Assembly (NCBI RefSeq): GCF_004522105.1
Contig: NZ_SPUJ01000006.1
Span: 298,985 to 362,984 of the forward strand
Direction: 5' to 3'
Length of the DNA: 64,000 nucleotides
Source: Nocardioides sp. 1609
GTDB taxonomy: Bacteria; Actinomycetota; Actinomycetes; Propionibacteriales; Nocardioidaceae
Below the pieces are notes generated by a model, which made no database searches, was not told where the DNA came from, and was given only the letters and a program-made list of their open reading frames with translations. Shown here piece by piece: positions 1-8,321 of this stretch; the stretch's first letter is position 1, and each line of letters starts with the position of its first letter. Both the position numbers and the translations under genes were made by a program.

Positions 1-771
1 GAAGCCGCCCACCACGACGCCCACGACCTGAAGACCCTCAGCCGCCGGATCCTGGAGACCCTCGACCCCGACCGGGCCGACGAGCACGAAGCCCGCCTGC
101 TGGAGGCGGAGGAGGCTCGGGCCCGCAAGCGCACCACGTTCACGCTGTGGGACGACGGCGAGGGGCTGGCCCACGGCCGGTTCACGATGCCGTCCGCGCA
201 GGCCTCCATGCTGAAGAAGGCATTGGCCGCGATCGCGGCACCCAAGCACGTCCGCGCCACCGAGGGCGCCGGGACCTACGACCACGAGAGGCCGACCCCG
301 GAGAGGCTGGGGCGGGCGTTCTGCGAGTACGTCGAGCGCTACCCCACCGACCAGCTCCCGAGCCTCGGCGGGACCAGTGCCACCGTCGTGGTCACGATGA
401 CCCTCGAGACCCTCCTCGGCGGCCTCGCCGCCGCGCACCTCGACACCGGCGTCGCCCTCTCACCCGACCAGGCCCGCCGGATCGCCTGCGAAGCAGGCAT
501 CATCCCCGCCGTCCTGGACGGCGCCGGCCACGTCCTCGACCTCGGCAGGAAGCGCCGCTTCCACACCAGCACCCAACGCCTTGCGATCGGGTTGGAGCAG
601 CCTCACTGCCAGCACCAGACGTGCACCACCCCCGCCGCGTACTGCCACACCCACCACGCAGTCCCCTGGTCCAAAGGCGGCGAGACCAACACCAAAGACA
701 CCGCCCTCCTCTGCCCCTTCCACCACCACCAGGCCCACGCCAGCGGCCAGACCTACCCGATGCGTCCCTGA
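1..771 (+). CDS. DUF222/HNH endonuclease family protein, 3' part
   Basis: The frame is open from the first base, so the 5' end lies outside the window and 256 residues are visible. The first two thirds are charged and helical, as in the DUF222 region. The last ~60 residues carry an HNH-type nuclease fold: a CQHQTC cysteine pair, then CHTHHAVPWSKGGET and LCPFHHHQ. These proteins are predicted DNA nucleases and are often present in many copies in Nocardioides-type genomes, where their role is unclear. No partner gene is visible. An ATG at 187 lies inside the conserved region and is not the true start. Confidence 0.85.
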   Translation, partial: EAAHHDAHDLKTLSRRILETLDPDRADEHEARLLEAEEARARKRTTFTLWDDGEGLAHGRFTMPSAQASMLKKALAAIAAPKHVRATEGAGTYDHERPTPERLGRAFCEYVERYPTDQLPSLGGTSATVVVTMTLETLLGGLAAAHLDTGVALSPDQARRIACEAGIIPAVLDGAGHVLDLGRKRRFHTSTQRLAIGLEQPHCQHQTCTTPAAYCHTHHAVPWSKGGETNTKDTALLCPFHHHQAHASGQTYPMRP

Positions 772-900
772 CGCCACGGCCCTCCGGCCGACCCACCGCC
801 GACGGGTCGGCACCCCTGGGCAGCACCAGCCGACGTCGGAGCGCCGTCCTGCCACGGCCCACGGCGCCACGGCGCCACGAGATGAGTGTGCTCTTCCCTC

Positions 901-942
901 TTGACGGCTAACGTCATTAGCCTTAGGCTAATGTCACTAGCC
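901..942 (+). promoter_or_regulatory. Promoter with two tandem 17-bp operators
   Basis: TTGACG (901-906) and TAGGCT (924-929) are 17 bp apart, a good housekeeping promoter. It is covered by GGCTAACGTCATTAGCC (906-922) and GGCTAATGTCACTAGCC (926-942). Each is a near-palindrome with one mismatch, and their centres are 20 bp apart, about two helical turns. The halves CATTAGCC and GGCTAATG around 923-925 also pair perfectly. The likely binder is the TetR protein encoded by the second gene of the operon (inference). Confidence 0.7.
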
Positions 943-970
943 AATCCGCACCCGAGCTCTGGAGCACCCC

Positions 971-1810
971 ATGACCGAGTACCTGCACCTCGGCGAGAAC
1001 AGCCTCGCCTACGACGTCGCCGGCCAGGGGCCGCTCGTCGTCCTCGCCCACGGGATGGGCGACACCCGTCGCTCGTACCGGTTCGTCGCTCCCGCCCTGG
1101 TCGAGGCGGGCTACCGGGTCGCCTCCGTCGACCTCCGCGGCTGCGGTGAGTCCAGCCTCGGGTGGGACGGCTACAGCCGCACCGACATCGCCGCCGACCT
1201 GGTCGCGCTCGTCCGCCACCTGGGCGGCGGCCCGGCCGTGATCGTCGGGCAGTCCATCAGCGGCGGCGCCGCGACGATCGCCGCCGCCACCGCGCCGCAC
1301 CTGATCACCGGCCTGGTCGAGCTCGCTCCCTTCACCCGAGCCCAGTCGTTCCCCGTCGGGGGGTTCCTGCGGGTCCGGCCCTACCGGCGCGGAACCCTGT
1401 ACCTGGGGCGGACCGTGCTGACCGGGAGCCTGGTGAGCTGGAAGAAGTACCTCGACCTGGCCTACCCCACCAAGCCCGCCGACTGGGACGCCGAGCTGGC
1501 CCGCACCGACGCCACCTTGAGCGAGCCCGGCCGGATGAAGGCACTGCAGGCCATGGCCAGGTCCAAGCCGACCGACGCCGGAGCGCAGCTGACCAACGTC
1601 CGGTGCCCGGTCCTCGTCGTCGAGGGAAGCGCCGACCCCGACTGGGCCGACCCGCGGGCCGAGGGCGAGCGCATCATCGGCGACCTGCCGGCCGGGCTCG
1701 GCGAGATGACGGTGCTGGAGGGCGCCGGCCACTACCCGCACGCCGAGGTCCCCGACCAGGTGGTCGCGGTGACGCTGCCCTTCCTGGCTCGGGTGCTGCC
1801 CCGTGCCTAG
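971..1810 (+). CDS. Alpha/beta hydrolase
   Basis: 279 residues, a normal size for an alpha/beta-hydrolase fold enzyme. An HGMGD oxyanion-type loop lies near residue 29. The nucleophile elbow is GQSIS near residue 95, which departs from strict GxSxG at the last position. The C-terminal histidine is in GAGHYPHAE, and an aspartate-containing SADPDW segment lies before it. The substrate is unknown. The gene is first in a two-gene operon: its stop overlaps the GTG of the TetR gene by 8 bp. This layout, an enzyme with its own repressor, suggests induction by the substrate. The ATG at 971 is the only sensible start after the promoter at 901-929. Confidence 0.85.
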   Translation: MTEYLHLGENSLAYDVAGQGPLVVLAHGMGDTRRSYRFVAPALVEAGYRVASVDLRGCGESSLGWDGYSRTDIAADLVALVRHLGGGPAVIVGQSISGGAATIAAATAPHLITGLVELAPFTRAQSFPVGGFLRVRPYRRGTLYLGRTVLTGSLVSWKKYLDLAYPTKPADWDAELARTDATLSEPGRMKALQAMARSKPTDAGAQLTNVRCPVLVVEGSADPDWADPRAEGERIIGDLPAGLGEMTVLEGAGHYPHAEVPDQVVAVTLPFLARVLPRA

Positions 1811-2396
1811 GGCCGGCCTGACCGCGGCCACGGTCACCGAGGCCGCGGCCGCGCTCGCCGATGAGGTCGGGTTCTCGCAGCTCAGCATGGGCCTGCTCGC
1901 CGAGCGCCTCGCCGTCAAGACCCCCTCGCTGTACAAGCACGTCGGTGGCCAGGCCGACCTCGCGCACCGCATCGCGGTCCTGGCCGCCACCGAGCTCGGC
2001 GACGCCCTGCGCGACGCCACCCAGGGACGCGCCGGCACCGACGCCCTCGTCGCCGCCGCCCGGGCGATGCGCGCCTACGTCACCGCCCACCCCGGCCGGT
2101 ACGCAGCCGGGAACACCGTCCGCCCCACCGGACCGGACGACGTCCTCACCCCTGCCATCGACCGGATGCTCGGGTCGTTCTCGGCGGTCCTGCGCGGCTA
2201 CGCGCTCGACGCCGACCAGGAGGTGCACGCCCTGCGGATGCTGCGCAGCATGCTCCACGGCTTCGCGGTCCTCGAGGTCGAGGGCGGGTTCCGGTTCGAC
2301 ACGGACGTCGACGACAGCTTCAAATGGATGGTGGACCTCGTCGACCACGGACTGCGTGCCACGCGCACCCCACTCGACGCACCCACGTCACCCTGA
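1803..2396 (+). CDS. TetR/AcrR family transcriptional regulator
   Basis: 197 residues. The N-terminal helix-turn-helix (about residues 7-50) includes LSMGLLAERLAVKTPSLYKH, the typical TetR recognition helix ending in S-L-Y-K-H. The C-terminal part is a ligand-binding domain of the WHG/TetR_C_33 type, with the Met/Leu-rich stretch LRMLRSMLHGFAVLE. The gene starts with GTG inside the end of the hydrolase gene, so the two are translationally coupled. It probably represses the promoter at 901-942 and thus itself (inference). The ligand is unknown. Confidence 0.88.
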   Translation: MPRAGLTAATVTEAAAALADEVGFSQLSMGLLAERLAVKTPSLYKHVGGQADLAHRIAVLAATELGDALRDATQGRAGTDALVAAARAMRAYVTAHPGRYAAGNTVRPTGPDDVLTPAIDRMLGSFSAVLRGYALDADQEVHALRMLRSMLHGFAVLEVEGGFRFDTDVDDSFKWMVDLVDHGLRATRTPLDAPTSP

Positions 2397-2558
2397 CTCC
2401 CCGCCGGGCGTCGACGTCTCGACGACTCCCTGGACATGGCGGTCTCCTCCCCCGCAGAATGCGGACGTCGACCGGATCGACGTCGGGCGCGGATGGCTCG
2501 AGCCGGTGCGACCAGCGGGTGGATCGTGGTGCAGGTGACCGGAGCGGGGGGCTGCGCG

Positions 2559-3179
2559 GTGTCGTTGAAGTCCGAGGTCGAGGAGTTCCTCGACTGGTAC
2601 GTCAAGCTGAGGGCTGCCACCGAGGTCGACGGCGGGACCACGCCGGTCGCGGTCACCAAACGCTCCTGGGCCAACCTGTCCGACAACCTCACCCGGGTGG
2701 CAGGGTTGTTCGGCAACGCTGCGACTGCGCTCGGCGTACTCACCTCGCCCAGCGGCGTGGCGATCGCGGCCGAGCTGGCGCGCAGCCTCCAGCGCGAGAC
2801 CGAGGACCTCCAACGCCGTGCCGCCACTCTCGGACTGCGCGCCGACCCGGAGCCCCCTGGCGACACCGCGACCCGGAGGCGCGTGATCGTCGACAGGATC
2901 CGGGCGATGGACGACGAGAACCCGGCGCGGACCGAGCTGGAGGAGGAGCTCGACGAGCTCGACGCGAGCGAGGCCCCTGCCGCGGTCCCGCCGACGCCGA
3001 CCCTCGCTGACGCCGAGAAGAGCCTGAAGGACGCAAGCCGCACGCTCGAGACCGCGCGGACGAAGGTCGCCGGAAAGCACGGGGACGCCGCCGCCGGCTT
3101 CCTCGACGAGCTCGAGGTCGTCATCGAGATGAACCTCAGTCTGCGACGCCGCTGCGCAGAGCTGGGAAGCCCCGCGTGA
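2559..3179 (+). CDS. Hypothetical cytosolic helical protein, first gene of a coupled pair
   Basis: Not recognised. From GTG 2559 the product has 206 residues. The frame is open from ATG 2436, and GTG 2535 is also possible. 2559 is preferred because the residues before it look non-coding and a purine-rich run (2541-2551) precedes it, but the start is uncertain. The protein has no signal or membrane segment. An acidic coiled-coil-like part (ARTELEEELDELDASE) is followed by a second helical region rich in Lys, Glu and Ala. Its stop overlaps the start of the next gene in GTGA, so the two products probably act together. Confidence 0.7.
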   Translation: MSLKSEVEEFLDWYVKLRAATEVDGGTTPVAVTKRSWANLSDNLTRVAGLFGNAATALGVLTSPSGVAIAAELARSLQRETEDLQRRAATLGLRADPEPPGDTATRRRVIVDRIRAMDDENPARTELEEELDELDASEAPAAVPPTPTLADAEKSLKDASRTLETARTKVAGKHGDAAAGFLDELEVVIEMNLSLRRRCAELGSPA

Positions 3180-4090
3180 CCGGCGACCCCACGCCGACGG
3201 CCCCGGTCGCTGCCGCCACCGCCGCGCTGGAGGCAGCGGCCGACGCACTCAGGAACCGGGTCGACCTCGTCGGCAAGACGCTCGCCGCGATCGCGACCCT
3301 GGGCACCGGCGCCGTCGGACTCGCGAAGGTCTCGGACCTGGCGCCGCTGCGCACCGGCTCCGACTGGGCGATCGCCGTGGTCGCGATCCTGTTCCTGCTT
3401 CTCGCGGCCCACCAGGCCGTGTCCGTCGCCATCCGGCTGTTGCAGGTGGGCGACCCGATCGTCCTGGGCCCGGAGGCCGACGTCTCCGTCCTCCAACCGG
3501 TCGAGCGCGCCGACGTCGAGCGGGTCTTCGGCCTCTCGGCGGCGCGGTTCGGCTTCACCTCGCTCGCCGCGCTGCAGGAGCGCGAGCGCGGACTCCGCAA
3601 GACCGCCGCCCGCTCGGCGACCGACGACGAGCGCGCGCGGCGCACGGCGCTGGCCGACGAGATCCGGCTCGAGATCGACTACGCGGTCGCCCGCGCCCGG
3701 ACGACCGTCGTACGGCGTCGCTCGACCGAGGCGGTAAGTGGGTCGCAGAGCCGAACCGCGTTCTTCCTCGTGGCAGTCGGCCTGGTCGGCTTCGCCCTCT
3801 TCTCCGACGTGGTGGCCAGCCAGGACGACACGGTCGCGACGGCCAAGGCCTGTGCCGAGGCACGCGAGGCCGGTGCTGAGGCGGCCGACCTCGACGGCAC
3901 CCCGTGCTCACGACCTGCCGACGGGGACGACGCCGCGGCCAGCGAGTCCGACCGGTCGCCCGAGCAGGTCCGGATCGACCTGGCCGCCGAGCTGATGGCC
4001 GTGCTCACGACCTGTCTCGCCGAGGAGGACGCGCTCGCGGACGACTGCGCTGAGGTCCGCACCACGCTGGTCGGGCTCCTGGACGACTGA
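3176..4090 (+). CDS. Hypothetical membrane protein, second gene of a coupled pair
   Basis: 304 residues, not recognised. Predicted membrane segments lie near residues 33-53, 64-88 and 194-212. Between the second and third is a ~100-residue soluble domain rich in Arg and Glu. The C-terminal ~90 residues are acidic and contain four cysteines, which could form disulfides if this part is outside the cell. The GTG start overlaps the previous stop by 4 bp (3176-3179). A soluble coiled-coil partner plus a membrane protein recalls two-component sensor/effector cassettes, but no known effector or nuclease motif is visible. Confidence 0.75.
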   Translation: MTGDPTPTAPVAAATAALEAAADALRNRVDLVGKTLAAIATLGTGAVGLAKVSDLAPLRTGSDWAIAVVAILFLLLAAHQAVSVAIRLLQVGDPIVLGPEADVSVLQPVERADVERVFGLSAARFGFTSLAALQERERGLRKTAARSATDDERARRTALADEIRLEIDYAVARARTTVVRRRSTEAVSGSQSRTAFFLVAVGLVGFALFSDVVASQDDTVATAKACAEAREAGAEAADLDGTPCSRPADGDDAAASESDRSPEQVRIDLAAELMAVLTTCLAEEDALADDCAEVRTTLVGLLDD

Positions 4091-4103
4091 CCGGTCGTGA
4101 GGT

Positions 4104-4841
4104 TCACCAGGGCTGGATGCCCGCGTCGTCGCGGAACGTGCCGCTCGGGCCGCCGTCGGGGAGGGTGGCGAGCTCGAGGAAGACCGCGGCGCCCTGCTCC
4201 GGCGTCCGGGTGCCCCGGTGGCCGTTGAGGTCGGTCGCGACGAAGCCCGGGCAACCGGCGTTGACCAGGATGCCGGTGCCGGCGAGCTCCTTCGCGTACT
4301 GGATCGTGATGGCGTTGAGGTACGACTTCGTGGGCGAGTACGCCGCCGAGATCGGCCCGACCGCGTCCGCCTGGGCGGTCTGCAGGGTGAGCGAGCCGAC
4401 GGTGCTCGACACGTTCACGATCCGCGGCGAGGCGGCGCGGCGCAGCAGCGGGAGCAGGGCGTTGGTGACCCGGAGGACCCCGATGACGTTGGTGTCGACG
4501 ACTCGGAGCACCTGGTCGGCGCTCACCTGCGACGGCTCCTGCGGCATCCCGCCGGTGATGGCGGCGTTGTTGACGAGGACGGCGAGGCCGCCCTCCGCCT
4601 CGAGCTGGGCCGCGGCGGCGGCGACGCTGGCGTCGTCGGTCACGTCGAGCGGCACCCCGAACACGTCGTGACCGTCGGCGCGGAGCTTCGCGACGGCGTC
4701 CTCACGGCGGCCGGCGTCGCGCGCGCCGACGCCGACGCGGAAGCCGCGCCGGGCCAGGCCTGCGGCGATCTCGTAGCCGATTCCCTTGTTGGCGCCGGTG
4801 ACCAGCGCTGTCTGCTTGTGGTCGGTGGTGTTCTCAGTCAT
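4104..4841 (-). CDS. Short-chain dehydrogenase/reductase
   Basis: 245 residues, a classical SDR. It has the TGANKGIG cofactor motif near residue 15, NNAAI, VNVSS and the catalytic YSPTK. It probably uses NADP(H), judging from the GARD segment after the second strand. The ATG at 4841 follows the usual SDR N-terminus; the much longer open frame upstream is a shadow of the divergent LysR gene. It is transcribed away from that gene and is probably its target. The substrate is unknown; the sequence resembles carbonyl reductases. Confidence 0.88.
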   Translation of the reverse strand: MTENTTDHKQTALVTGANKGIGYEIAAGLARRGFRVGVGARDAGRREDAVAKLRADGHDVFGVPLDVTDDASVAAAAAQLEAEGGLAVLVNNAAITGGMPQEPSQVSADQVLRVVDTNVIGVLRVTNALLPLLRRAASPRIVNVSSTVGSLTLQTAQADAVGPISAAYSPTKSYLNAITIQYAKELAGTGILVNAGCPGFVATDLNGHRGTRTPEQGAAVFLELATLPDGGPSGTFRDDAGIQPW

Positions 4842-4882
4842 GCCTCGATCGTGGGTCGCGCCGCCACGGCGTTCCAACACCG

Positions 4883-4899
4883 ATCGGGTCGGGCCCGAT
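4883..4899. promoter_or_regulatory. Dyad in the SDR/LysR divergent region
   Basis: ATCGGG (4883-4888) and CCCGAT (4894-4899) form a perfect inverted repeat with a 5-bp spacer in the 69-102 bp between the two divergent starts. It is a reasonable LysR binding site by position and symmetry, although the spacing of the central T and A is 13 rather than the standard 11. Confidence 0.4.
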
Positions 4900-4910
4900 A
4901 CCGCGGCGGT

Positions 4911-5789
4911 ATGACGCCAGGTGAGCGGCGTAGCCTGGACGACGTGGAGACCCGCGAGCTGCGCTACTTCGTCGCCGTCGCCGAGGAGGCGCACGTGGGT
5001 CGGGCGGCCCGGCGGCTCGGCATGGCCCAGCCGCCGCTGTCGCGTGCGATCGGCCAGCTCGAACGACGCCTCGGCGCCGAGCTGTTCGTGCGGACGCCGC
5101 GGGGGGTGACCCTCACGAGCGCCGGCGAGACGCTGCTGCACGAGGGGCGGGCCGCGCTCGCCGCGGTCGAGGCCGCCGAGCGACGCACCCGTCGCGCGGT
5201 GGCCGCGGGGGGCCGGGCGACGGTGGTGCTCACCGCCAAGGCGGGGGCGTCGGGCGACCTGATGGCCAAGCTGCTCGACGTCTACGCCGCCGAGCCCGAC
5301 GCGGTCGACGTCGAGGTCGTGCTCAGCCCGCCCGGGCACCAGGCGCCGATGCTGCGCGACGGACGCGCCGACGTCGCGATCCTGCACCGGCCCTTCGACG
5401 ACACGAGCGGCTTCGACGCCGACGAGCTCGGCGTCGAGGACCAGGTGCTGGTCCTGCCGAGCGGCCACCCGTCGAGCACCCGGACGTCGATGACCGTGGC
5501 CGAGGCGAGCTCGATCCCCGACCTGCCGCTGCCGCGCTGGCCGCACCTCGACGGGACCTACCCCGACGGACCCGGCCCGGAGCTGCGCGACCTGACGCAG
5601 GTGCTGCAGCTGGTCCGGCTCGGCCGCGCGGCGATCCTGCTGCCCGAGGTGGTCCGCGCCGACCTGCGCGACGGGCTGGCCGTCGTCCCGCTCTCCGACG
5701 CACCCCGGGTGACGACCGTCATCGCCTGGCCGTCGCACAGCACGTCGGCCGGGGTGGCCGGCCTGGTGCGCACCGCTGCCCGCCTGTGA
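4911..5789 (+). CDS. LysR family transcriptional regulator
   Basis: About 292 residues from ATG 4911. GTG 4944 gives VETRELRYFVAVAEE, the usual LysR opening, and is equally likely. The N-terminal winged helix has the core AARRLGMAQPPLSRAIGQLE. It is followed by a substrate-binding domain of two Rossmann-like lobes ending near AWPSHSTSAGVAGLV. It is divergent from the SDR gene, so it probably controls that gene and itself. The inducer is unknown. Confidence 0.87.
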   Translation: MTPGERRSLDDVETRELRYFVAVAEEAHVGRAARRLGMAQPPLSRAIGQLERRLGAELFVRTPRGVTLTSAGETLLHEGRAALAAVEAAERRTRRAVAAGGRATVVLTAKAGASGDLMAKLLDVYAAEPDAVDVEVVLSPPGHQAPMLRDGRADVAILHRPFDDTSGFDADELGVEDQVLVLPSGHPSSTRTSMTVAEASSIPDLPLPRWPHLDGTYPDGPGPELRDLTQVLQLVRLGRAAILLPEVVRADLRDGLAVVPLSDAPRVTTVIAWPSHSTSAGVAGLVRTAARL

Positions 5790-5837
5790 GGAGCCGGGCC
5801 CGGTCGGTGCGGCGAGGGCGGGTCGGCGGACCGGCGG

Positions 5838-6335
5838 TCAGGCCAGGGTGCCGAACGCGCTGCGGTGGAAGACCAACGGGCTGCCGACCCCCTCGGCCTG
5901 GTGGACGGCGTGCAGCCGCAGCAGGACGAGCACGTGGTCGCCGGCCTCGACCTCCTGGTGGATCGTGCAGTCGAAGCTCGCCAGGCCGTCGTCGAGGGTG
6001 ACCGCGCCGTCGGGGCTGGTGGTGTAGGAGAGGTCGTCGAAGCGGCGTTCGACCGGACCGGCCAGCGCGCGGCACACGTCCTCGTGGTGACCGGCGAGCA
6101 CGGTCACGCCGAGGTGCGAGGAGCGACGCAGGTCGGGCCAGGTCTTCGAGGTGTTGGCCAGGTTGACCGAGACCAGGGGCGGGTCGAGGCTGACCGACGC
6201 GAACGAGCTCGCGGCCAGCCCGACGGGACGACCGTCCACCTCGGCCGCGATCGCGACGACACCGCTCGGGAACGTGCCGAAGGCGTCGCGCAGGCGGCGC
6301 GGGTCGAGGTCCTGGTTGGTGGTGAGCACGGTCAT
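5838..6335 (-). CDS. Flavin reductase (HpaC/DIM6/NTAB family)
   Basis: 165 residues, the normal size of the family. Motifs are FGTFPSGVVAIAAEVDG near the N-terminus, GLAASSFASVSLDPPLVSVNL (FMN-binding region) and the GDHVLVLLRLHAV strand. Such enzymes use NAD(P)H to make the free reduced flavin needed by two-component monooxygenases. Three such monooxygenases are encoded upstream in the same operon. It is the last cistron; its ATG overlaps the stop of the hydrolase gene in ATGA (6332-6335). The family identity is clear, and pairing with the LuxAB-like enzymes is inferred from context. Confidence 0.87.
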   Translation of the reverse strand: MTVLTTNQDLDPRRLRDAFGTFPSGVVAIAAEVDGRPVGLAASSFASVSLDPPLVSVNLANTSKTWPDLRRSSHLGVTVLAGHHEDVCRALAGPVERRFDDLSYTTSPDGAVTLDDGLASFDCTIHQEVEAGDHVLVLLRLHAVHQAEGVGSPLVFHRSAFGTLA

Positions 6336-7060
6336 GCGGGTCCGTCCACGGCGCCGCTGGCCGGGACCAGGACGGCGGGCAGCTCGGGCCCGAGCTTGAG
6401 CGACTCGAGGAAGAGCACGATCGTCGCGGCCACCGAGCGGTGCGAGACGTCGTTCAGGACGTCGTGCCGCCCGCCCTGGACCAGCCAGGTGCGCGCGCCC
6501 GGCGCCCCGACGTACGGCGCCACGGCCTCGGCCGCCGGGCTGACGGCGTCCGCCGCGCCGTGGACCACCAGGACCGGCTTGGCGGGCGCCGTCACCTCCA
6601 GCGACGACCACGGCAGCGGGCGGCCGAGCGCGGCCCGCTCGAAGCCGGCGTCGCCCTCGATCACCGAGCGGTGCACCGGACACGCGGACCGGGCGTCGAG
6701 CTCGTCGTCCCAGGTGGCCCCGGGGGCGGGGGCCGCCCCGGGCAGCGCGAGCCCGGCGAGCACGGCGGCGTCGGCGTCGACCTCGCCCACGATCGTCGCG
6801 GCCAGGGTGGCGCCGCTGTCGGTGCCGACGAGCACCTTCGGTGCCGGCAGCGACTCGTCGGCGAGGAGCTTCTCGACCTGCTCCCGCGCGGCGGCGAGGT
6901 CGTCGAGGTCGACGGGTACCAGGCGCACCCGGTAGGCGTCGGCGGCGAGCCGCGTGCCGAAGCGCTGGTAGGACGCGCCGGTCTCGCCGCGGCCGGGCAG
7001 CACGATCAGGGTGCCGCGCGCGGTGGCGCCGGCGGGCTCGTCCCAGGTGGTGACGGTCAT
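6332..7060 (-). CDS. Alpha/beta hydrolase of the catabolic operon
   Basis: 242 residues. The fold is shown by TLIVLPGRGETGASYQRF (oxyanion region), the GTDSGAT elbow with a probable serine nucleophile near residue 95, VLVVHGAADAVSP and the late GGRHDVLND histidine. The elbow is GTDSG rather than GHSxG. It is coupled to the flavin reductase and lies 44 bp downstream of the cupin gene. It may hydrolyse an ester, amide or thioester made by the monooxygenases (inference). Confidence 0.8.
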   Translation of the reverse strand: MTVTTWDEPAGATARGTLIVLPGRGETGASYQRFGTRLAADAYRVRLVPVDLDDLAAAREQVEKLLADESLPAPKVLVGTDSGATLAATIVGEVDADAAVLAGLALPGAAPAPGATWDDELDARSACPVHRSVIEGDAGFERAALGRPLPWSSLEVTAPAKPVLVVHGAADAVSPAAEAVAPYVGAPGARTWLVQGGRHDVLNDVSHRSVAATIVLFLESLKLGPELPAVLVPASGAVDGPA

Positions 7061-7104
7061 GTTCGGGTCTCCTGTGGATCGGTGGGTTCGGGGGAGGGAG
7101 CGGG

Positions 7105-7710
7105 TCAGCCGGCCCAGCGGGACGTGAACCAGTGCACGGCGCCGGTTGCGGGGTCGTAGCTGCGGCGCGGGAGGGTGCCGATGTCGGCGCCGTAGACGTG
7201 GATGCCGACGACCGGCTGGTCGCCGCCGCACCGCACCTGGTGAACGTCGTCGTCGGTCGTGCAGCAGACCGTGACCTGGCCGGCGCCCCACTCGTCGGTG
7301 CCCTCCAGCACCAGCGGGACGCCGGGCTGCGCCGGCTTCTCGAAGCGGGTCTCGACCTCGACGCCGGAGTAGATGCCGACCACGCCCCAGGTCTCGTGGC
7401 CGTGCACGGGCGTGCCCTGGCCGACGTCCCAGACCGCGCTGGCGATCGAGAAGCTGCCGTCGGGGGCGACGTGCAGCGGGTACATCACGTAGCGCTCCGG
7501 ATCGGGGCGCACCTGCTCGGCCGGCAGCTCGAACCCGGCGGCGAGCGCCGCCTCGAGCTCGTCGCGGACGGCGGCGGTCAGTGCCTGCTCGTCGAGGCCC
7601 CGGGCGACCAGCCCCTCGACGGCCCGGGCGAGGGCGGCCACGGCGGGGACGTCGCTGGTGACGGGCACGACCGGCTCCTGGGCCGGCGGCTGCTGGATCT
7701 GCTGGGTCAT
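7105..7710 (-). CDS. Cysteine-dioxygenase-like cupin
   Basis: 201 residues, matching the thiol dioxygenase family (cysteine or 3-mercaptopropionate dioxygenase). The iron site is visible as PVHGHETWGVVGIYSG (two His, near residue 110), with a third His in GIHVYG. These enzymes oxidise a thiol to a sulfinate with O2. The N-terminal ~80 residues are helical, which is normal. Its ATG overlaps the stop of the crotonase gene by 4 bp. The presence of a thiol dioxygenase argues that the operon's substrate contains sulfur. The exact thiol cannot be read from the sequence. Confidence 0.75.
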   Translation of the reverse strand: MTQQIQQPPAQEPVVPVTSDVPAVAALARAVEGLVARGLDEQALTAAVRDELEAALAAGFELPAEQVRPDPERYVMYPLHVAPDGSFSIASAVWDVGQGTPVHGHETWGVVGIYSGVEVETRFEKPAQPGVPLVLEGTDEWGAGQVTVCCTTDDDVHQVRCGGDQPVVGIHVYGADIGTLPRRSYDPATGAVHWFTSRWAG

Positions 7711-8321
7711 GCGTGCTCCTTCGGGAGGGTGCGGTCGGCGTGGGCGGCAATGCGGTCGCGCAGGCCGGGGACGGACACCGAGCGGGCCAGCGCGGCGAGG
7801 TCGGCGTCGGAGTCGTGCGAGGGCCGGGGCGAGAACGGCGTCCCGAGCGCGTCGGTGAGGTCGGCCGGCACGCCGGTGCTGAGGACGGCGCCGAGCTCGG
7901 CGCGGCGCACGGTGCCGAGCGCGACACCGAACGCCGAGCCGGGGAAGCGCAGGGTCACGTCGGGGGCCACGAGGCGGTGGTCGCACGCGAGCACCAGGTC
8001 GGCGCCGGCCCCGACGGCGGCGCCCTCGGCGACCGCCACCGTGACGTACGGCGCGGCGAGCAGCCGCTCGAGCAGGACGCCGACCCGCAGGAACCGCAGC
8101 GCGAGCGTCGCGTCGGTCTCCCGCTCGAGCCCGCCGAGGTCGAAGCCGGCCGCGAAGTGCCGGGCGTTGCCGCGGAGCACCAGCGCCTGGGGCGCGGCCT
8201 GCTCGGCGTCGTCGAGCGTCGCGTGCAGCGCCTCGACCAGGTCGGCCGAGAGCGCGTTGGCGCGCTCGGGCCGGTCGAGGACGACGGTCCAGACGTCGCC
8301 GCGGGTCACCCGGAGCGTCAT
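7707..8321 (-). CDS. Enoyl-CoA hydratase/isomerase family protein
   Basis: 204 residues, shorter than the usual ~260, so the C-terminal helical part is reduced. The crotonase core is clear: VVLDRPERANALS, the first oxyanion segment HFAAGFDLGGL, and VAVAEGAAVGAGADLVLACDHRL with the second oxyanion glycine. A single Glu at the usual catalytic place is not obvious, so the reaction may differ from hydration. It is coupled on both sides (TCAT at 8318-8321 and 7707-7710). It probably acts on the CoA ester made by the adjacent CoA-transferase. Confidence 0.8.
   Translation of the reverse strand: MTLRVTRGDVWTVVLDRPERANALSADLVEALHATLDDAEQAAPQALVLRGNARHFAAGFDLGGLERETDATLALRFLRVGVLLERLLAAPYVTVAVAEGAAVGAGADLVLACDHRLVAPDVTLRFPGSAFGVALGTVRRAELGAVLSTGVPADLTDALGTPFSPRPSHDSDADLAALARSVSVPGLRDRIAAHADRTLPKEHA

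Noticed and set aside
147..911. Long plus-strand frame overlapping the DUF222/HNH gene
   Set aside because: Arg/Pro-rich shadow translation of the true frame; no ribosome site and no domain.
4842..5738. Upstream extension of the minus-strand SDR frame through the LysR gene
   Set aside because: SDR proteins start at the cofactor strand; the extension is antisense to a clear LysR gene and has shadow composition.
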